Positions 26,859 through 35,871 are shown, counted from the stretch's first letter. The stretch is 64,000 bases of DNA from Mycobacterium decipiens (GCF_963853665.1 NZ_OY970459.1:62001-126000), one strand, 5' to 3'. Made by a program: numbers and translations. Notes: generated by a model from the sequence alone, not told the origin.

Positions 26859-29562
26859 GAGGAAGTAGGTCGCGGATCAGGGTGGCTCGTGCACGGCGGC
26901 CGGTGAAGAGTGGGTTCGTCACTTCCAGGCCGGGAATTAGAACCCGCACGGCGTGTGCCGGCCGTATTTGGGGCGTGGTGTAGTCGGCGACGAGGAAGGC
27001 CGGGGAACCGGCCCGCACAACACGATCGACCATCCATTCCAGCTCGTCGAGGATATCGCGCGCATGTATCCCGGAGTTGGCATCGAACGGTTGAAGCGGA
27101 CGATCATTGCTGAACCAGAACGCTTGTGATTGCGGAACCGCCGTGCGGGGACGCTCGTGTCGACCGAGGCTACGAGCGTGCAGGGAGTAGTCTTCGCGTC
27201 CCCCTGCAATGTAGCCACCTCGGGTCTGAGCCGCCTCCAGTAGTGCCATAGTCACGGCGACCCCTGGATCGGGGTGGCAGGCGAAGCCATCCGCGGACGC
27301 ACTCTGGAATGAGTTGAACGGATCGTCGAATATGCGCGCCCAATACGTGGGCACGGCGACATCGGAGGTGATGTCGACGATTCGTACGAGCACGCCGGCA
27401 TGGTGATATTTCCCGACGATCCGCGCAGGGGTCTCGGGAAGTGTGGTTTCGTCGACGAATCTGAACTGTCTGTCACCAACCGAACCCGGATTGTCGATCT
27501 GGATCTCCGCCAACCGATAGGCGTGTCTCTCGATGTACTCAGCTCCCGCGTGCACAATCGCCTCGGCCAGACTGAATCCCGATCCAAGTCCGCTGGACGA
27601 GAAGATCTTGCCGCCCAGCCTGGGCGAGTAGAAAATGTCGTTGAGCTGGCGCTGTCCAAGCAGGCTCGATGTCGGCACGTAGGTGCTTTGTGCGCTGACC
27701 AGGTCATAACAGGGAGCCCAGTCGAACTCAAGTGCATCCGTGTATCGGGAGTCGTAGGGCAGGCCGAGTTCCAGTGGATCCACCGCGGCATGCTCGGCTG
27801 ACCAATTCCCAAACGAACGGTGGATTTGGGCGGCCGGACTGTATCGGTCTTGGGCGAAGATTTCGACTTCCTCCATGATGCTTCCGACGCGCGCGCCCTC
27901 ACGCGATTCGGACTTGCCGCTACTGAAACTCGACGACCAGCCGCTGCGTTGCCCGTATGCCTGGGCTATGTGTATGCCGAGATTGTCAAGTTCACCGACC
28001 AGACCAATGCGCACGATTCCGATCTGTTTGGCCAAATCGGCGGCAACGGTCGACGTTTCAGCCTCCGACAGACTGAATCTCGGTGAGTCGGCCGCCTTGA
28101 TGCTGCTGGTGAGCGCCAAGGGCAAATCGCTCCACGCAGCTTTCCGCTGCACGGGTGCAGCCGTCGGAGTGGGCCGATCCAGCGCGGAGGTGACGGGTGC
28201 GCCGGCTCGCCGGGCCAATGCGAGTTGCTCGATTGAGGCGTCGAGTTCGGGTGCGGACAGTCCGAGCGTGCGCAGCGAAGTAGCGACCGCTTCCCATCGG
28301 AACGCGTGACGGAGGCGTGCGATGCATCGGCGGGCATCAATCAACTCCTCGGCGGTGGGTGGCTCCTTCAGGCCACCCTCGGCCGCAAAGTACTGCAGGG
28401 CACCGAGTCGCAGCGTCTCGCGCTTGAGCGCCAAAGCGTCGCGCCACAGTTCGACTCGTAGTGCCGCGTTGAATGCCTCGGTTGGTGCCGTTGCGAAGGC
28501 GCGCACAAGGTGTTCTACCGTGGCCTCTGCCTCGAGCGTGTCGGCGACGTCCTCTAGCCCGAGTCCGAGATCACGCATGGTCACGTGCGCTTCCTCAGGC
28601 GAATCCCAACCCCATTGGAAGCGGGTGAGATCGAGCGTCTTCTGAGCGGCTTCGATCGACTGGGCTCGGGTGGGCAGCGGCGCCGGGATGCGCAATGGGC
28701 AGCCCGCCGCGGCACGGCTGCTGATTGCCCGTGCGGCATATCGCTCGAATGCGCCTGCCACTTTGAGAAAGCGAACGAGATCCTCGAACTGAATCCGGTC
28801 GCCGGACTCCCAAATCAGAATTGAGGCCGAGCTGCTTTCGTGGGCATTGACACGCGCGTAGGCAGGGGTGTTGGTTGGCCGGGCGTCGCCAGTTGTTGTT
28901 GGTCTCGGTTCGGTGTGGGCGATGGTTTCCAGGAGTAGCAGTGCGTCGTCTGCCTTGAGGTCGAACCGCTTAAGGAGGCAGATGATGTCGGCGACGTCCC
29001 TGTTGCGGGAAAGGCTGGAGGCGGCCAGAATTGCGGGATATGTGCGGTCGCTGAAATGCAGTTTTGCCGCCGCCTGAACGATCGCGTCGCCGTCTACTCG
29101 GCTGAGAGTTCCTGTGCGGACTAGTCTTTCGACCGCAAATCTCACGTTGACGAGGGGTTCGGTCAATGAAGCGAACGTATCAGGTCGCAACATCACGGCG
29201 ACTTCGTCGTCACGCTCTATCACACCGGAGCAATACATCTCGTAGATGCGGCCCACGCCGATGACCGCCGGAATCTCCGCGGCTCGGAGGGCGCCCATGC
29301 TGGCCGCTCCGTAGACCTGGACACCGCGGTCGATCGAGTCGCGGATCTCACCCGGACTGATCGCCAGCGATTGAGCAAAGACGCCATCGATGATCGCGAC
29401 GATCGAGCCAGGCGGGACGGCCGCCAGGTCATCGCGTTTGACGGGTGGGCGAAAGTCGGCATCCGGCAACACTTCCTTGGCCCGTTCAAGAAGCAGGGAC
29501 GGGCCGAGGAAGACGATCTGGGCCGGGTTGTCCGCCACCACCGGTACCTCCATCGCGGTCAC
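26839..29562 (-). CDS. TfuA-YcaO fusion, peptide-backbone modifying enzyme
   Basis: A 907-residue fusion. Residues 14-130 are TfuA: IVFLGPSLLLERA, IIDGVFAQSL (about residue 55), VYGAASMGALRAAEI (about 83) and IERDDEVAVML. A helical stretch of about 350 residues follows. Residues about 520-905 are a YcaO domain with ATP-site acidic motifs SIMEEVEIF (about 561), EAIVHAGAEYIERH (about 666) and LLEAAQTR (about 772). YcaO activates peptide amides with ATP; TfuA-associated YcaOs make thioamides, while others make azolines. No PxPxP tail is present. Fusion in this order with a long linker is unusual; the two are normally separate genes. It lies 44 bp after the candidate precursor gene. Confidence 0.9.
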   Translation of the reverse strand: MTAMEVPVVADNPAQIVFLGPSLLLERAKEVLPDADFRPPVKRDDLAAVPPGSIVAIIDGVFAQSLAISPGEIRDSIDRGVQVYGAASMGALRAAEIPAVIGVGRIYEMYCSGVIERDDEVAVMLRPDTFASLTEPLVNVRFAVERLVRTGTLSRVDGDAIVQAAAKLHFSDRTYPAILAASSLSRNRDVADIICLLKRFDLKADDALLLLETIAHTEPRPTTTGDARPTNTPAYARVNAHESSSASILIWESGDRIQFEDLVRFLKVAGAFERYAARAISSRAAAGCPLRIPAPLPTRAQSIEAAQKTLDLTRFQWGWDSPEEAHVTMRDLGLGLEDVADTLEAEATVEHLVRAFATAPTEAFNAALRVELWRDALALKRETLRLGALQYFAAEGGLKEPPTAEELIDARRCIARLRHAFRWEAVATSLRTLGLSAPELDASIEQLALARRAGAPVTSALDRPTPTAAPVQRKAAWSDLPLALTSSIKAADSPRFSLSEAETSTVAADLAKQIGIVRIGLVGELDNLGIHIAQAYGQRSGWSSSFSSGKSESREGARVGSIMEEVEIFAQDRYSPAAQIHRSFGNWSAEHAAVDPLELGLPYDSRYTDALEFDWAPCYDLVSAQSTYVPTSSLLGQRQLNDIFYSPRLGGKIFSSSGLGSGFSLAEAIVHAGAEYIERHAYRLAEIQIDNPGSVGDRQFRFVDETTLPETPARIVGKYHHAGVLVRIVDITSDVAVPTYWARIFDDPFNSFQSASADGFACHPDPGVAVTMALLEAAQTRGGYIAGGREDYSLHARSLGRHERPRTAVPQSQAFWFSNDRPLQPFDANSGIHARDILDELEWMVDRVVRAGSPAFLVADYTTPQIRPAHAVRVLIPGLEVTNPLFTGRRARATLIRDLLPHGPRTQ

Positions 29563-29606
29563 CCCGCCCGGTCGTCACGAACTCCGACGGGTATTCGGTG
29601 GACTAG

Positions 29607-30209
29607 CTAGGATTGCGGCTTGGTGACCGCGACGATCGGGCCCTCGATGTCCAAGTCGATCGGCGCAATGATCTTTTGGCAGTGCTGACCGTTCTTGCAG
29701 CCCTTCACCCCTCCGTCGGGCTGATCGAAAATCTCGGCTTGCCCAGTGAGCACCCGATCGAGCGTGAGGCGAGGCGCATTACCCAAGTTCGTGTCCTTGA
29801 CGAGCGGAACGCCGAACGTCTCTTGCCAAATGCGTTGGGTGACTCCAAAAGCAGGGACATTCTGTCCCTCGTCCTCCTCGCCCGGCAGTCCGAAGTAGGG
29901 GTAATGGTGCAACAGCGAGCCGAAGACGCGTTCGCAGTCAGCCGCGTACTTCTGGGTGTCCAGGATGTGTGCGTGCCAGTAGTCATCGAGATCGCGGTTG
30001 ACCGCTAACCGTTCTTGGGGATAGAGGAGATTCAACACAAGGAAGCGACGATAGGCCTCTTCGGCCTCTCTGATCCGTACGTCGCTCCAGCGTTCGGGCT
30101 CATCGTATTGGAGCTTGCGGTTGATCTTGGACAAGTCGATCTGCGCTACGCGTTCGACCGCGCTGCCAACTCGCTCGCTGCGGTCGGGATCTGAATCCGA
30201 TGTATGCAT
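29607..30209 (-). CDS. GRDP-like (DUF1399) protein, candidate RiPP precursor
   Basis: A 200-residue protein, first of the cluster. The body is a glycine-rich-domain-protein-like/DUF1399 domain with DDYWHAHILD (residues 74-83), DCERVFGSLLHHYPYFG and RIWQETFG. After a GG at residues 166-167 comes a 33-residue tail with GCKNGQHC at 170-177, both cysteines placed as possible cyclisation or thioamidation sites. The layout (folded enzyme-like leader plus short Cys-containing tail) recalls nitrile-hydratase-like leader peptides. An alternative is that it is simply a DUF1399 protein of unknown function. The ATG at 30209 (MHTSDSDPDRSERV), preceded by GGGGGAAG, is preferred over the 38-codon longer frame. 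Confidence 0.7.
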   Translation of the reverse strand: MHTSDSDPDRSERVGSAVERVAQIDLSKINRKLQYDEPERWSDVRIREAEEAYRRFLVLNLLYPQERLAVNRDLDDYWHAHILDTQKYAADCERVFGSLLHHYPYFGLPGEEDEGQNVPAFGVTQRIWQETFGVPLVKDTNLGNAPRLTLDRVLTGQAEIFDQPDGGVKGCKNGQHCQKIIAPIDLDIEGPIVAVTKPQS

Positions 30210-30401
30210 GTCTTCCCCCGGTACGTCCACTGATTCAGTGGTTATCAACCGTACGCTCGGCCGAGCTCTGACACTATTGAAATGGAAAAGACCCAGTTCC
30301 GACCTGGCCAAGGAAGACGCCAATGGAGCCAGGGACGGGAAACGCGCACTGTCAGCGATGAGTTCGTGCAGCCAAACTGCAGGCCAACGGGCGGGATAAC
30401 A

Positions 30402-30506
30402 GTGACCGAGTCAGCGACTCTCGCGACTTGCCCCGCCGTGGATGAACCGGTCCGTGAGACAACGGGATCTCACGTTTCGGCGTTGGCGGATGTCTTCATG
30501 ATGTGA
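30402..30506 (+). CDS. Small ORF coupled to the ECF sigma gene
   Basis: A 34-residue frame from GTG, VTESATLATCPAVDEPVRET then TGSHVSALADVFMM. A GGGCGGG stretch precedes it, and its TGA overlaps the GTG start of the sigma factor. It may be a leader peptide. The frame is open further upstream to 30282, where composition is less protein-like. No family is recognised. Confidence 0.35.
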   Translation: MTESATLATCPAVDEPVRETTGSHVSALADVFMM

Positions 30507-30991
30507 GCGTGCGTCCGTTCGAGGAAGTGGTGGCCGAGTACGGCCCAATGGTGCTGCGCGTGTGTCGTGCGGTGCTGGGGCCGATCGACGCCGACGACGC
30601 GTGGTCAGAAACCTTCCTGTCGGCGTTGCGTGCATATCCGGACCTAAGGCCCGACTCGAATCTTGAGGCGTGGCTCGTCACGATCGCCCACCGCCGCGCC
30701 ATCGACGTGGGGCGGGCACGCACCCGCGCACCGACGCCCACCGAGCGCCTACCCGAATCTGCCGGCACGGCGGTGTCGCCCGATCCAGCGGGCAGGGACC
30801 TCGATCTTTGGTCGGCACTGGAAACGTTGCCCACCAAGCAACGGCAAGCGGTCGCATACCACCACCTCGCCGGTATGCCCCACGCCGAAGTGGCCAAATT
30901 GCTCGGCAATTCCGCCGACGCCGCCCGCCGCGCCACGGCAGACGGCATCAAAGCGTTGAGACGGCTGTACCTGGAGGAGGAAGCGAAATGA
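30503..30991 (+). CDS. ECF RNA polymerase sigma factor
   Basis: A 162-residue ECF sigma. Region 2 (VVAEYGPMVLRVCRAVLGPI, then DADDAWSETFLSAL) and region 4 (ALETLPTKQRQAVAYHHLAG, then MPHAEVAKLLGNSADAARRA) are present with a short linker. No anti-sigma gene is adjacent. The stop overlaps the start of an ogt-type DNA repair gene, a pairing seen in other actinobacteria, so it may control alkylation repair. Whether it also acts on the divergent YcaO cluster 290 bp away is unknown. Confidence 0.88.
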   Translation: MSVRPFEEVVAEYGPMVLRVCRAVLGPIDADDAWSETFLSALRAYPDLRPDSNLEAWLVTIAHRRAIDVGRARTRAPTPTERLPESAGTAVSPDPAGRDLDLWSALETLPTKQRQAVAYHHLAGMPHAEVAKLLGNSADAARRATADGIKALRRLYLEEEAK

Positions 30992-31605
30992 TGAGCACTG
31001 ATATCGCCGGCCGCGACCCCGAGCTGGGTGGACTGTTCCCCATCGCGAGCGTCGATCTGCAGCTCCTGCACCTGCGATTGGAGCGGGCGGCGCGGGACTC
31101 CGATCTCCTTGACATCGCCTATCGCACGATCGACACCCCGGTTGGCGAGCTACTGCTGGCGGCCACACCGGCGGGCTTGGTTCGAGTCGCCTACGCCAGC
31201 CAGGACTTCGACGCGGTGCTGGCCGATCTTGCGACCCGGATCAGTCCACGAGTCCTGCGGTCACACCCGCCCCTGGACGCCGCGGCCCGCGAGGTTGGTG
31301 AATATTTTGCCGGTACCCGCACCAGGTTCGATCTACCGCTGGACCTGTCGTTGACTGCCGGCTTCCGTCGCCAGGTGATCGAGCAGCTGCGCGAAATCGG
31401 GTATGGACATCGGCAAAGTTACGCCGCGATCGCGGCCGCCGTCGGCAGTCCCCGCGCCGTCCGCGCGGTCGGCAGCGCGTGCGGCCACAACCCGCTGCCG
31501 GTGGTGATTCCGTGCCACCGCGTCGTGCGCGCGGACGGCTCAATCGGCCAATACGTGGGCGGCGTCAACGCGAAGACCACCTTGTTGAGCCTGGAGGCCG
31601 CTTGA
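30988..31605 (+). CDS. ogt: Methylated-DNA--protein-cysteine methyltransferase
   Basis: A 205-residue suicide DNA repair protein. Residue 176 is the acceptor cysteine in VIPCHRVVRADG. GYGHRQSYAAIAAAVGSPRA then VRAVGSACGHNP is the DNA-binding winged helix. It removes alkyl groups from O6-guanine. The N-terminal 45 residues (GLFPIASVDLQLLHLRLERA) are longer than in the minimal Ogt. Start is ATG 30988 or 30991, both after GGAGGAGG. It is an operon with the sigma factor. Confidence 0.9.
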   Translation: MMSTDIAGRDPELGGLFPIASVDLQLLHLRLERAARDSDLLDIAYRTIDTPVGELLLAATPAGLVRVAYASQDFDAVLADLATRISPRVLRSHPPLDAAAREVGEYFAGTRTRFDLPLDLSLTAGFRRQVIEQLREIGYGHRQSYAAIAAAVGSPRAVRAVGSACGHNPLPVVIPCHRVVRADGSIGQYVGGVNAKTTLLSLEAA

Positions 31606-31625
31606 TGTTCGTGGTCCACGGGGGG

Positions 31626-32051
31626 TCACGGCTGGTGTGCTCCGAGCTGCGCGGCCAATAAGGCTGCGTCGACGTACTCCCACTCCTCGATCAGCTGATC
31701 CGCGAGGGAGTGGGCAATGACCGCACCATCGAACTCGACATCTCTCCCGGTCGGTTCGAATCCGAGGAATGTGCCCGTGTGTCGACCCGAGACGCTGTAG
31801 CGGCAATACGCTTGATCCTGGCGCCCGCCGATGTCGTGGATCTGCGTGTGGAAGCCGTCGAAGGCGGCCCGGACCGCCCAGATGCGGTCCTTGAAGACCT
31901 GCGGACCCACGAGGTCGCCGCGCGAGGTGTGTCTGACAAACGACGTCGCAATGCGTCTGTCGATCACCTCCAGTTCACCCAGGTTCCAAGCGCACTCGAT
32001 GATCTCCCGGACGATGTCGCCCGCTGAATCGTTGGTCACGGCCAGCTCCAT
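31626..32051 (-). CDS. SnoaL-like polyketide cyclase/ester cyclase family protein
   Basis: A 141-residue alpha+beta barrel protein. FVRHTSRGDLVGPQVFKDRI, YCRYSVSGRHTGTFLGFEPT and GRDVEFDGAVIAHSLADQLI then EEW follow the SnoaL/NTF2-like pattern. Members range from aldol cyclases to regulators, so no substrate is assigned. The ATG at 32051 (MELAVTNDSAGD) is chosen; the upstream frame is not protein-like. It is 107 bp downstream of the hydratase gene on the same strand. Confidence 0.8.
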   Translation of the reverse strand: MELAVTNDSAGDIVREIIECAWNLGELEVIDRRIATSFVRHTSRGDLVGPQVFKDRIWAVRAAFDGFHTQIHDIGGRQDQAYCRYSVSGRHTGTFLGFEPTGRDVEFDGAVIAHSLADQLIEEWEYVDAALLAAQLGAHQP

Positions 32052-32158
32052 TCCCCGTCGTGCGGACGTCCCCCTTGCCGCCCACACTGCAAACGGTGGA
32101 CGGCTCGGCTTTGTGAGACGGGGTTGGGGATTTGTCGCCTGGGCCAGATCAGCGGAGA

Positions 32159-33190
32159 TCAGCGAAAGCGGACGTGCGACGTCGCAAGGCCGAAGATCTT
32201 CCGGCCACCGGACCGCGCGGTGACAATGACGACACCGGTGCGGGTTACCGGGTCCAGCGATTTGATTCGGCCGCTGTACTCGATGTCTGCGCCCTCGGCG
32301 GCCGACACGATGGCGGGCTGGGACAGCCGCACCGCGTAGCGGGTAACCGCGCCGGGGTCGCCCGACCACCCGGAGACGACACCGGCACCCAAACCCATGG
32401 TGAGCATTCCGTGGGCGATCACATCGGGCAGCCCCGCCAGCTTGGCAATGTCCTCGTCCCAGTGAATCGGGTTGGCGTCGCCGGCGACTCCGGAATAGTT
32501 CACCAGGTCGCCGCGAGACAGTCGGGCGTGGTGCACCGGTAGCTGATCGCCGACCTTCACGTCATCGAAGGACGGCGTCCCCGGCGTGCGTGCCGTGCCT
32601 CCCTCGGCGATCCGAACCTCGCCCTCGGGACGCACCGTCTTTTGGTAGCCCGCATCGGATTCGCCGATTTCGATGATGTTCACGTCGTGCATCATCACGT
32701 TCCGCACGGCCGTCCTGATCGCCGGATCGACATCCTCGCCGGTGATACCGACGACGGTGGTGTGCAAAGTGTGCACCCGCTCGCCGGCGGTGTCGGTGAA
32801 GGTGTTGGTCACGGTGATCAGGTCTCTGCCGGCGATCCTGCGTACCGACGACAGCTCGACATCAATGCGCAGTTCGTCGCCGGCCACGATTGGGCGGTGC
32901 TGCTCAAAGACCTCTTCGGTCTGCATGTAGGTGTCATAACCGACAACCACCGATTCGAACAGGCGCCGATTGGCGGCCATGGCCGGGATCGATGTGAACG
33001 TCAGCGGCGCCACCAGGCCCGAGTATCCAAGCTCCGCGGCGACGGCGACATCCCAGTGCGCGGGGTGGTAGTCCTGCACTGCACGGGCGTACTCGCGCAC
33101 CTTCTCCCGCCCGACCCGGTAGGTGTCGTCCACCAGGTAGTAGTGGCCGACCCGCGATTCGATCGTCGACGCTTCTGCTGCTGCGGTCAT
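32159..33190 (-). CDS. Fused two-domain MaoC (HadA/HadB-like) dehydratase
   Basis: A 343-residue double hotdog protein. The first half (VGREKVREYARAVQDYHPAH, then PLTFTSIPAMAANRR) resembles HadA. The second half (LSRGDLVNYSGVAGDANPIH then WDEDIAKLAGLPDVIAHGML) carries the catalytic hydratase-2 motif with Asp and His of ANPIHWD. Such proteins dehydrate (3R)-hydroxyacyl-ACP/CoA in fatty or mycolic acid metabolism. The ATG at 33190 is chosen because MTAAAEAS precedes the conserved domain. It is divergent from celA1. Confidence 0.88.
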   Translation of the reverse strand: MTAAAEASTIESRVGHYYLVDDTYRVGREKVREYARAVQDYHPAHWDVAVAAELGYSGLVAPLTFTSIPAMAANRRLFESVVVGYDTYMQTEEVFEQHRPIVAGDELRIDVELSSVRRIAGRDLITVTNTFTDTAGERVHTLHTTVVGITGEDVDPAIRTAVRNVMMHDVNIIEIGESDAGYQKTVRPEGEVRIAEGGTARTPGTPSFDDVKVGDQLPVHHARLSRGDLVNYSGVAGDANPIHWDEDIAKLAGLPDVIAHGMLTMGLGAGVVSGWSGDPGAVTRYAVRLSQPAIVSAAEGADIEYSGRIKSLDPVTRTGVVIVTARSGGRKIFGLATSHVRFR

Positions 33191-33356
33191 GAATCTGCTC
33201 AACTTTTCTATCGGCCTGTTCGCTGAAGCCGACCGAAGCACACTAACGCGCCGACGCCGCAGCTATTCACGCCGATACGCCTTGGCAGCGGTGCAGGCCA
33301 CCATCTGTCGTCGGCGTTTGGCGTTTGTCGAATTGTGGCACTACTTTTCTGGGGTG

Positions 33357-34370
33357 ATGTCCTCAGCTCTTGGTGCGGTCGCGCGGTGGATCACCGCCTT
33401 CGTGGCGGTTGCGGCGGTCGCTGGCATGGGGTTGTTGGCCGATCCGGTGCGGGTCGTTCCCGCCCCGAGGGTGACCCTGGTCGACGCGGCAAACCCGCTG
33501 GCCGGAATGCCCTTCTACGTCGATCCCGGTTCGGCGGCGATGGTCGCGGCGCGCAATGCCAACCCGCCGAGTGCCGAGCTGACTGCAGTCGCCAACACCC
33601 CGCAGTCCTACTGGCTTGACCAGGCGTTCCCAGCGTCTACGGTCGGCGGCACGATCGCCAGGTACACCGGCGCGGCGCAGGGTGCCGGTGCCATGCCGAT
33701 TCTGACGCTTTACGGAATCCCGCATCGCGACTGCGGTAGCTACGCATCCGGTGGGTTCGCGACGGGCGCTGACTACCGCGGGTGGATCGACGCTGTCGCA
33801 TCCGGTCTGGGCTCATCGCCGGCGGCGGTCATCGTCGAACCCGATGCGCTCGCCATGGCCGACTGCCTGTCGGCGGATCAGCGCCAGGAACGCTTTGACT
33901 TGGTGCGCTACGCCGTCGATACGCTGACCCGCGATCCGGCCGCCGCCGTGTACGTCGATGCGGGGCATTCGCGCTGGGTGAGCGCCGAGGAGATGGCCGC
34001 CCGGCTCAACCAGGTCGGTGTGGGCCGCGCCCGCGGTTACAGCCTTAACATCTCGAACTTCTACACCACCGATGAGGAAATCGGTTACGGCGAGGCGATT
34101 GCCGGACGCACGAATGGCTCGCATTACGTGATCGACACGTCGCGCAACGGCGCCGGACCTGCGCCCGATTCCCCGCTCAACTGGTGTAACCCCAGCGGCC
34201 GCGCCCTGGGTGCACCGCCCACCACGGCTACCGGGGGCGCGCACGCCGACGCCTACCTGTGGATCAAGCGTCCCGGTGAATCCGACGGCTCATGCGGCCG
34301 CGGGGAGCCCCAGGCAGGTCGGTTCGTTAACCAATACGCCATCGATCTGGCCCACAACGCGGGCCAGTAG
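33357..34370 (+). CDS. celA1: GH6 endoglucanase CelA1
   Basis: A 337-residue secreted glycoside hydrolase family 6 enzyme. A signal-type hydrophobic N-terminus (RWITAFVAVAAVAGMGLLAD) precedes the catalytic domain with LTLYGIPHRDCGSYASGG, the VIVEPDAL acid-loop and YVDAGHSRWVS. ADAYLWIKRPGESDGSC gives the C-terminal Asp/Glu loop of the family. It hydrolyses beta-1,4-glucan. It corresponds to Rv0062. The ATG at 33357 follows GGGGTG and is in frame with a longer, unlikely extension. Confidence 0.93.
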   Translation: MSSALGAVARWITAFVAVAAVAGMGLLADPVRVVPAPRVTLVDAANPLAGMPFYVDPGSAAMVAARNANPPSAELTAVANTPQSYWLDQAFPASTVGGTIARYTGAAQGAGAMPILTLYGIPHRDCGSYASGGFATGADYRGWIDAVASGLGSSPAAVIVEPDALAMADCLSADQRQERFDLVRYAVDTLTRDPAAAVYVDAGHSRWVSAEEMAARLNQVGVGRARGYSLNISNFYTTDEEIGYGEAIAGRTNGSHYVIDTSRNGAGPAPDSPLNWCNPSGRALGAPPTTATGGAHADAYLWIKRPGESDGSCGRGEPQAGRFVNQYAIDLAHNAGQ

Positions 34371-34377
34371 CGACCCC

Positions 34378-35871
34378 TTAGGCCTTCCTAGACCTAGCGA
34401 CTCGCGACGTATCGTTTCCGGTCTGAAGTGGTTGCACGCCGTTCGCGCGGTGGGGGCTGCTGGGATTTAGGTGCGAGTTGCGGTGGCCGTAGAACGCGTA
34501 GATCGCTAGTCCGAGCAGCAGCCAGCCGGTGAAACGCAGCCAGGTGAGTTCGGTGAGGTAGATGGTAAGCCAGATCGAAGCTCCGACCCCGACCAGTGGG
34601 ATGATCGGCATGCCCGGCATGCGGAATGAGCGCTCGATGTCGGGAGAGCGATAGCGCAGCACGATGACCGAGCTGCAGACGATCGCGAAGGCAAGCAGGA
34701 TCCCGATGTTGGTCAGTTGTGCGGCTTCAACGATTGGGGTGAACCCGGCGATTAGCGCGGAGACGATGCCAACGATCCAGGTAACCCGCACCGGCACATG
34801 ATGTTTGGTGTCGACCGCGGCAAACCACCGGGGTAACAGACCGTCGCGGGCCATGGAAAACCAGACCCGGGTCACAGCGAACATGAAGGTAAACATCACG
34901 GTGGCGATGCCTATGACCGCGCCGACTGAGATCAGGGTCGCGATCCCCGGAAGGCCAACGACATCGAAGGCGCGGGCGAACGCAGATGTTGGGTCGATTT
35001 CGGTGTATTTGATCATCCCGGTCAGTACCAGGCAGGCCAGAATGTAGAGCGTCATCGAAATCGTTAGCGAGATCAGGATGGCTTTGGGGAGCATCTTTCT
35101 GGCTTGGGCGGATTCTTCCGCGGCTGTGCTCATCGCGTCGTAGCCGAAGACGGCGAAAAACACGATGGAGGCGCCGAAGAGCACCCCGTTCCAGCCGAAC
35201 GGCAGGAACGGGGTGTAGTTGTCGGTGTTCACATAAAACGCGCCCAGGCAAATGATGAGCACGACGAGGCCGACTTTGAGCCAGACCAGCACGCTTTCGG
35301 CGCGGGCGGCGTTGCGCACACCGCGGGTGAGGACGAACGCGATGAGCAGACACAGCAGCATTGCGAACAGGTCGACTACGTGGCCCTGCCCGGTTCCCGG
35401 CGCTCCGAGCGTCCACTGGGGCAGGCTGATGCCGACTTGTTGGACAAGGAACCCGAAATAGCCGGAGATGCCAATACCGACCACGGCGACGATGGCGGTG
35501 TACTCGAGCAGCAAGTCCCAGCCGACGAACCAGCCGACGGCCTCGCCGAGGACGGCGTAGCTGTAGGTGTAGGCCGACCCGCCCTTGGGGATCATTCCCG
35601 CAAATTCGGCGTATGACAAAGCCGCACAGGCGCTGGCAATGCCCGCTACCACAAATGACAACGGCACCCCTGGCCCAGCGGCTTCCTTGGCCACCGCCCC
35701 GGCCAAGGAAAAAACACCGGCACCGATGATGCCGCCGACGCCCAGCGCGACGAGTTGCCATAGGCCAAGCACCCGCAAAAGCCCCCCACCCTGCTGCGGG
35801 TCTTCGGGCTCGATCGCATCGATCGGCTTGCGGCGAAAGACACCGCTGGTGGAGAAGTCCAGGATGCTCAT
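34378..35871 (-). CDS. APC-family amino acid permease
   Basis: A 497-residue transporter with about twelve membrane segments. The first helix carries the substrate-binding unwound motif VGGIIGAGVFSLAG, and the sixth FFAVFGYDAMSTAAEESA is the cationic amino acid transporter signature. It resembles the mycobacterial YfnA/CAT-type permeases such as Rv1979c/Rv3253c. The substrate is probably a basic amino acid. It is convergent with celA1, 7 bp apart. There is no partner gene. Confidence 0.92.
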   Translation of the reverse strand: MSILDFSTSGVFRRKPIDAIEPEDPQQGGGLLRVLGLWQLVALGVGGIIGAGVFSLAGAVAKEAAGPGVPLSFVVAGIASACAALSYAEFAGMIPKGGSAYTYSYAVLGEAVGWFVGWDLLLEYTAIVAVVGIGISGYFGFLVQQVGISLPQWTLGAPGTGQGHVVDLFAMLLCLLIAFVLTRGVRNAARAESVLVWLKVGLVVLIICLGAFYVNTDNYTPFLPFGWNGVLFGASIVFFAVFGYDAMSTAAEESAQARKMLPKAILISLTISMTLYILACLVLTGMIKYTEIDPTSAFARAFDVVGLPGIATLISVGAVIGIATVMFTFMFAVTRVWFSMARDGLLPRWFAAVDTKHHVPVRVTWIVGIVSALIAGFTPIVEAAQLTNIGILLAFAIVCSSVIVLRYRSPDIERSFRMPGMPIIPLVGVGASIWLTIYLTELTWLRFTGWLLLGLAIYAFYGHRNSHLNPSSPHRANGVQPLQTGNDTSRVARSRKA

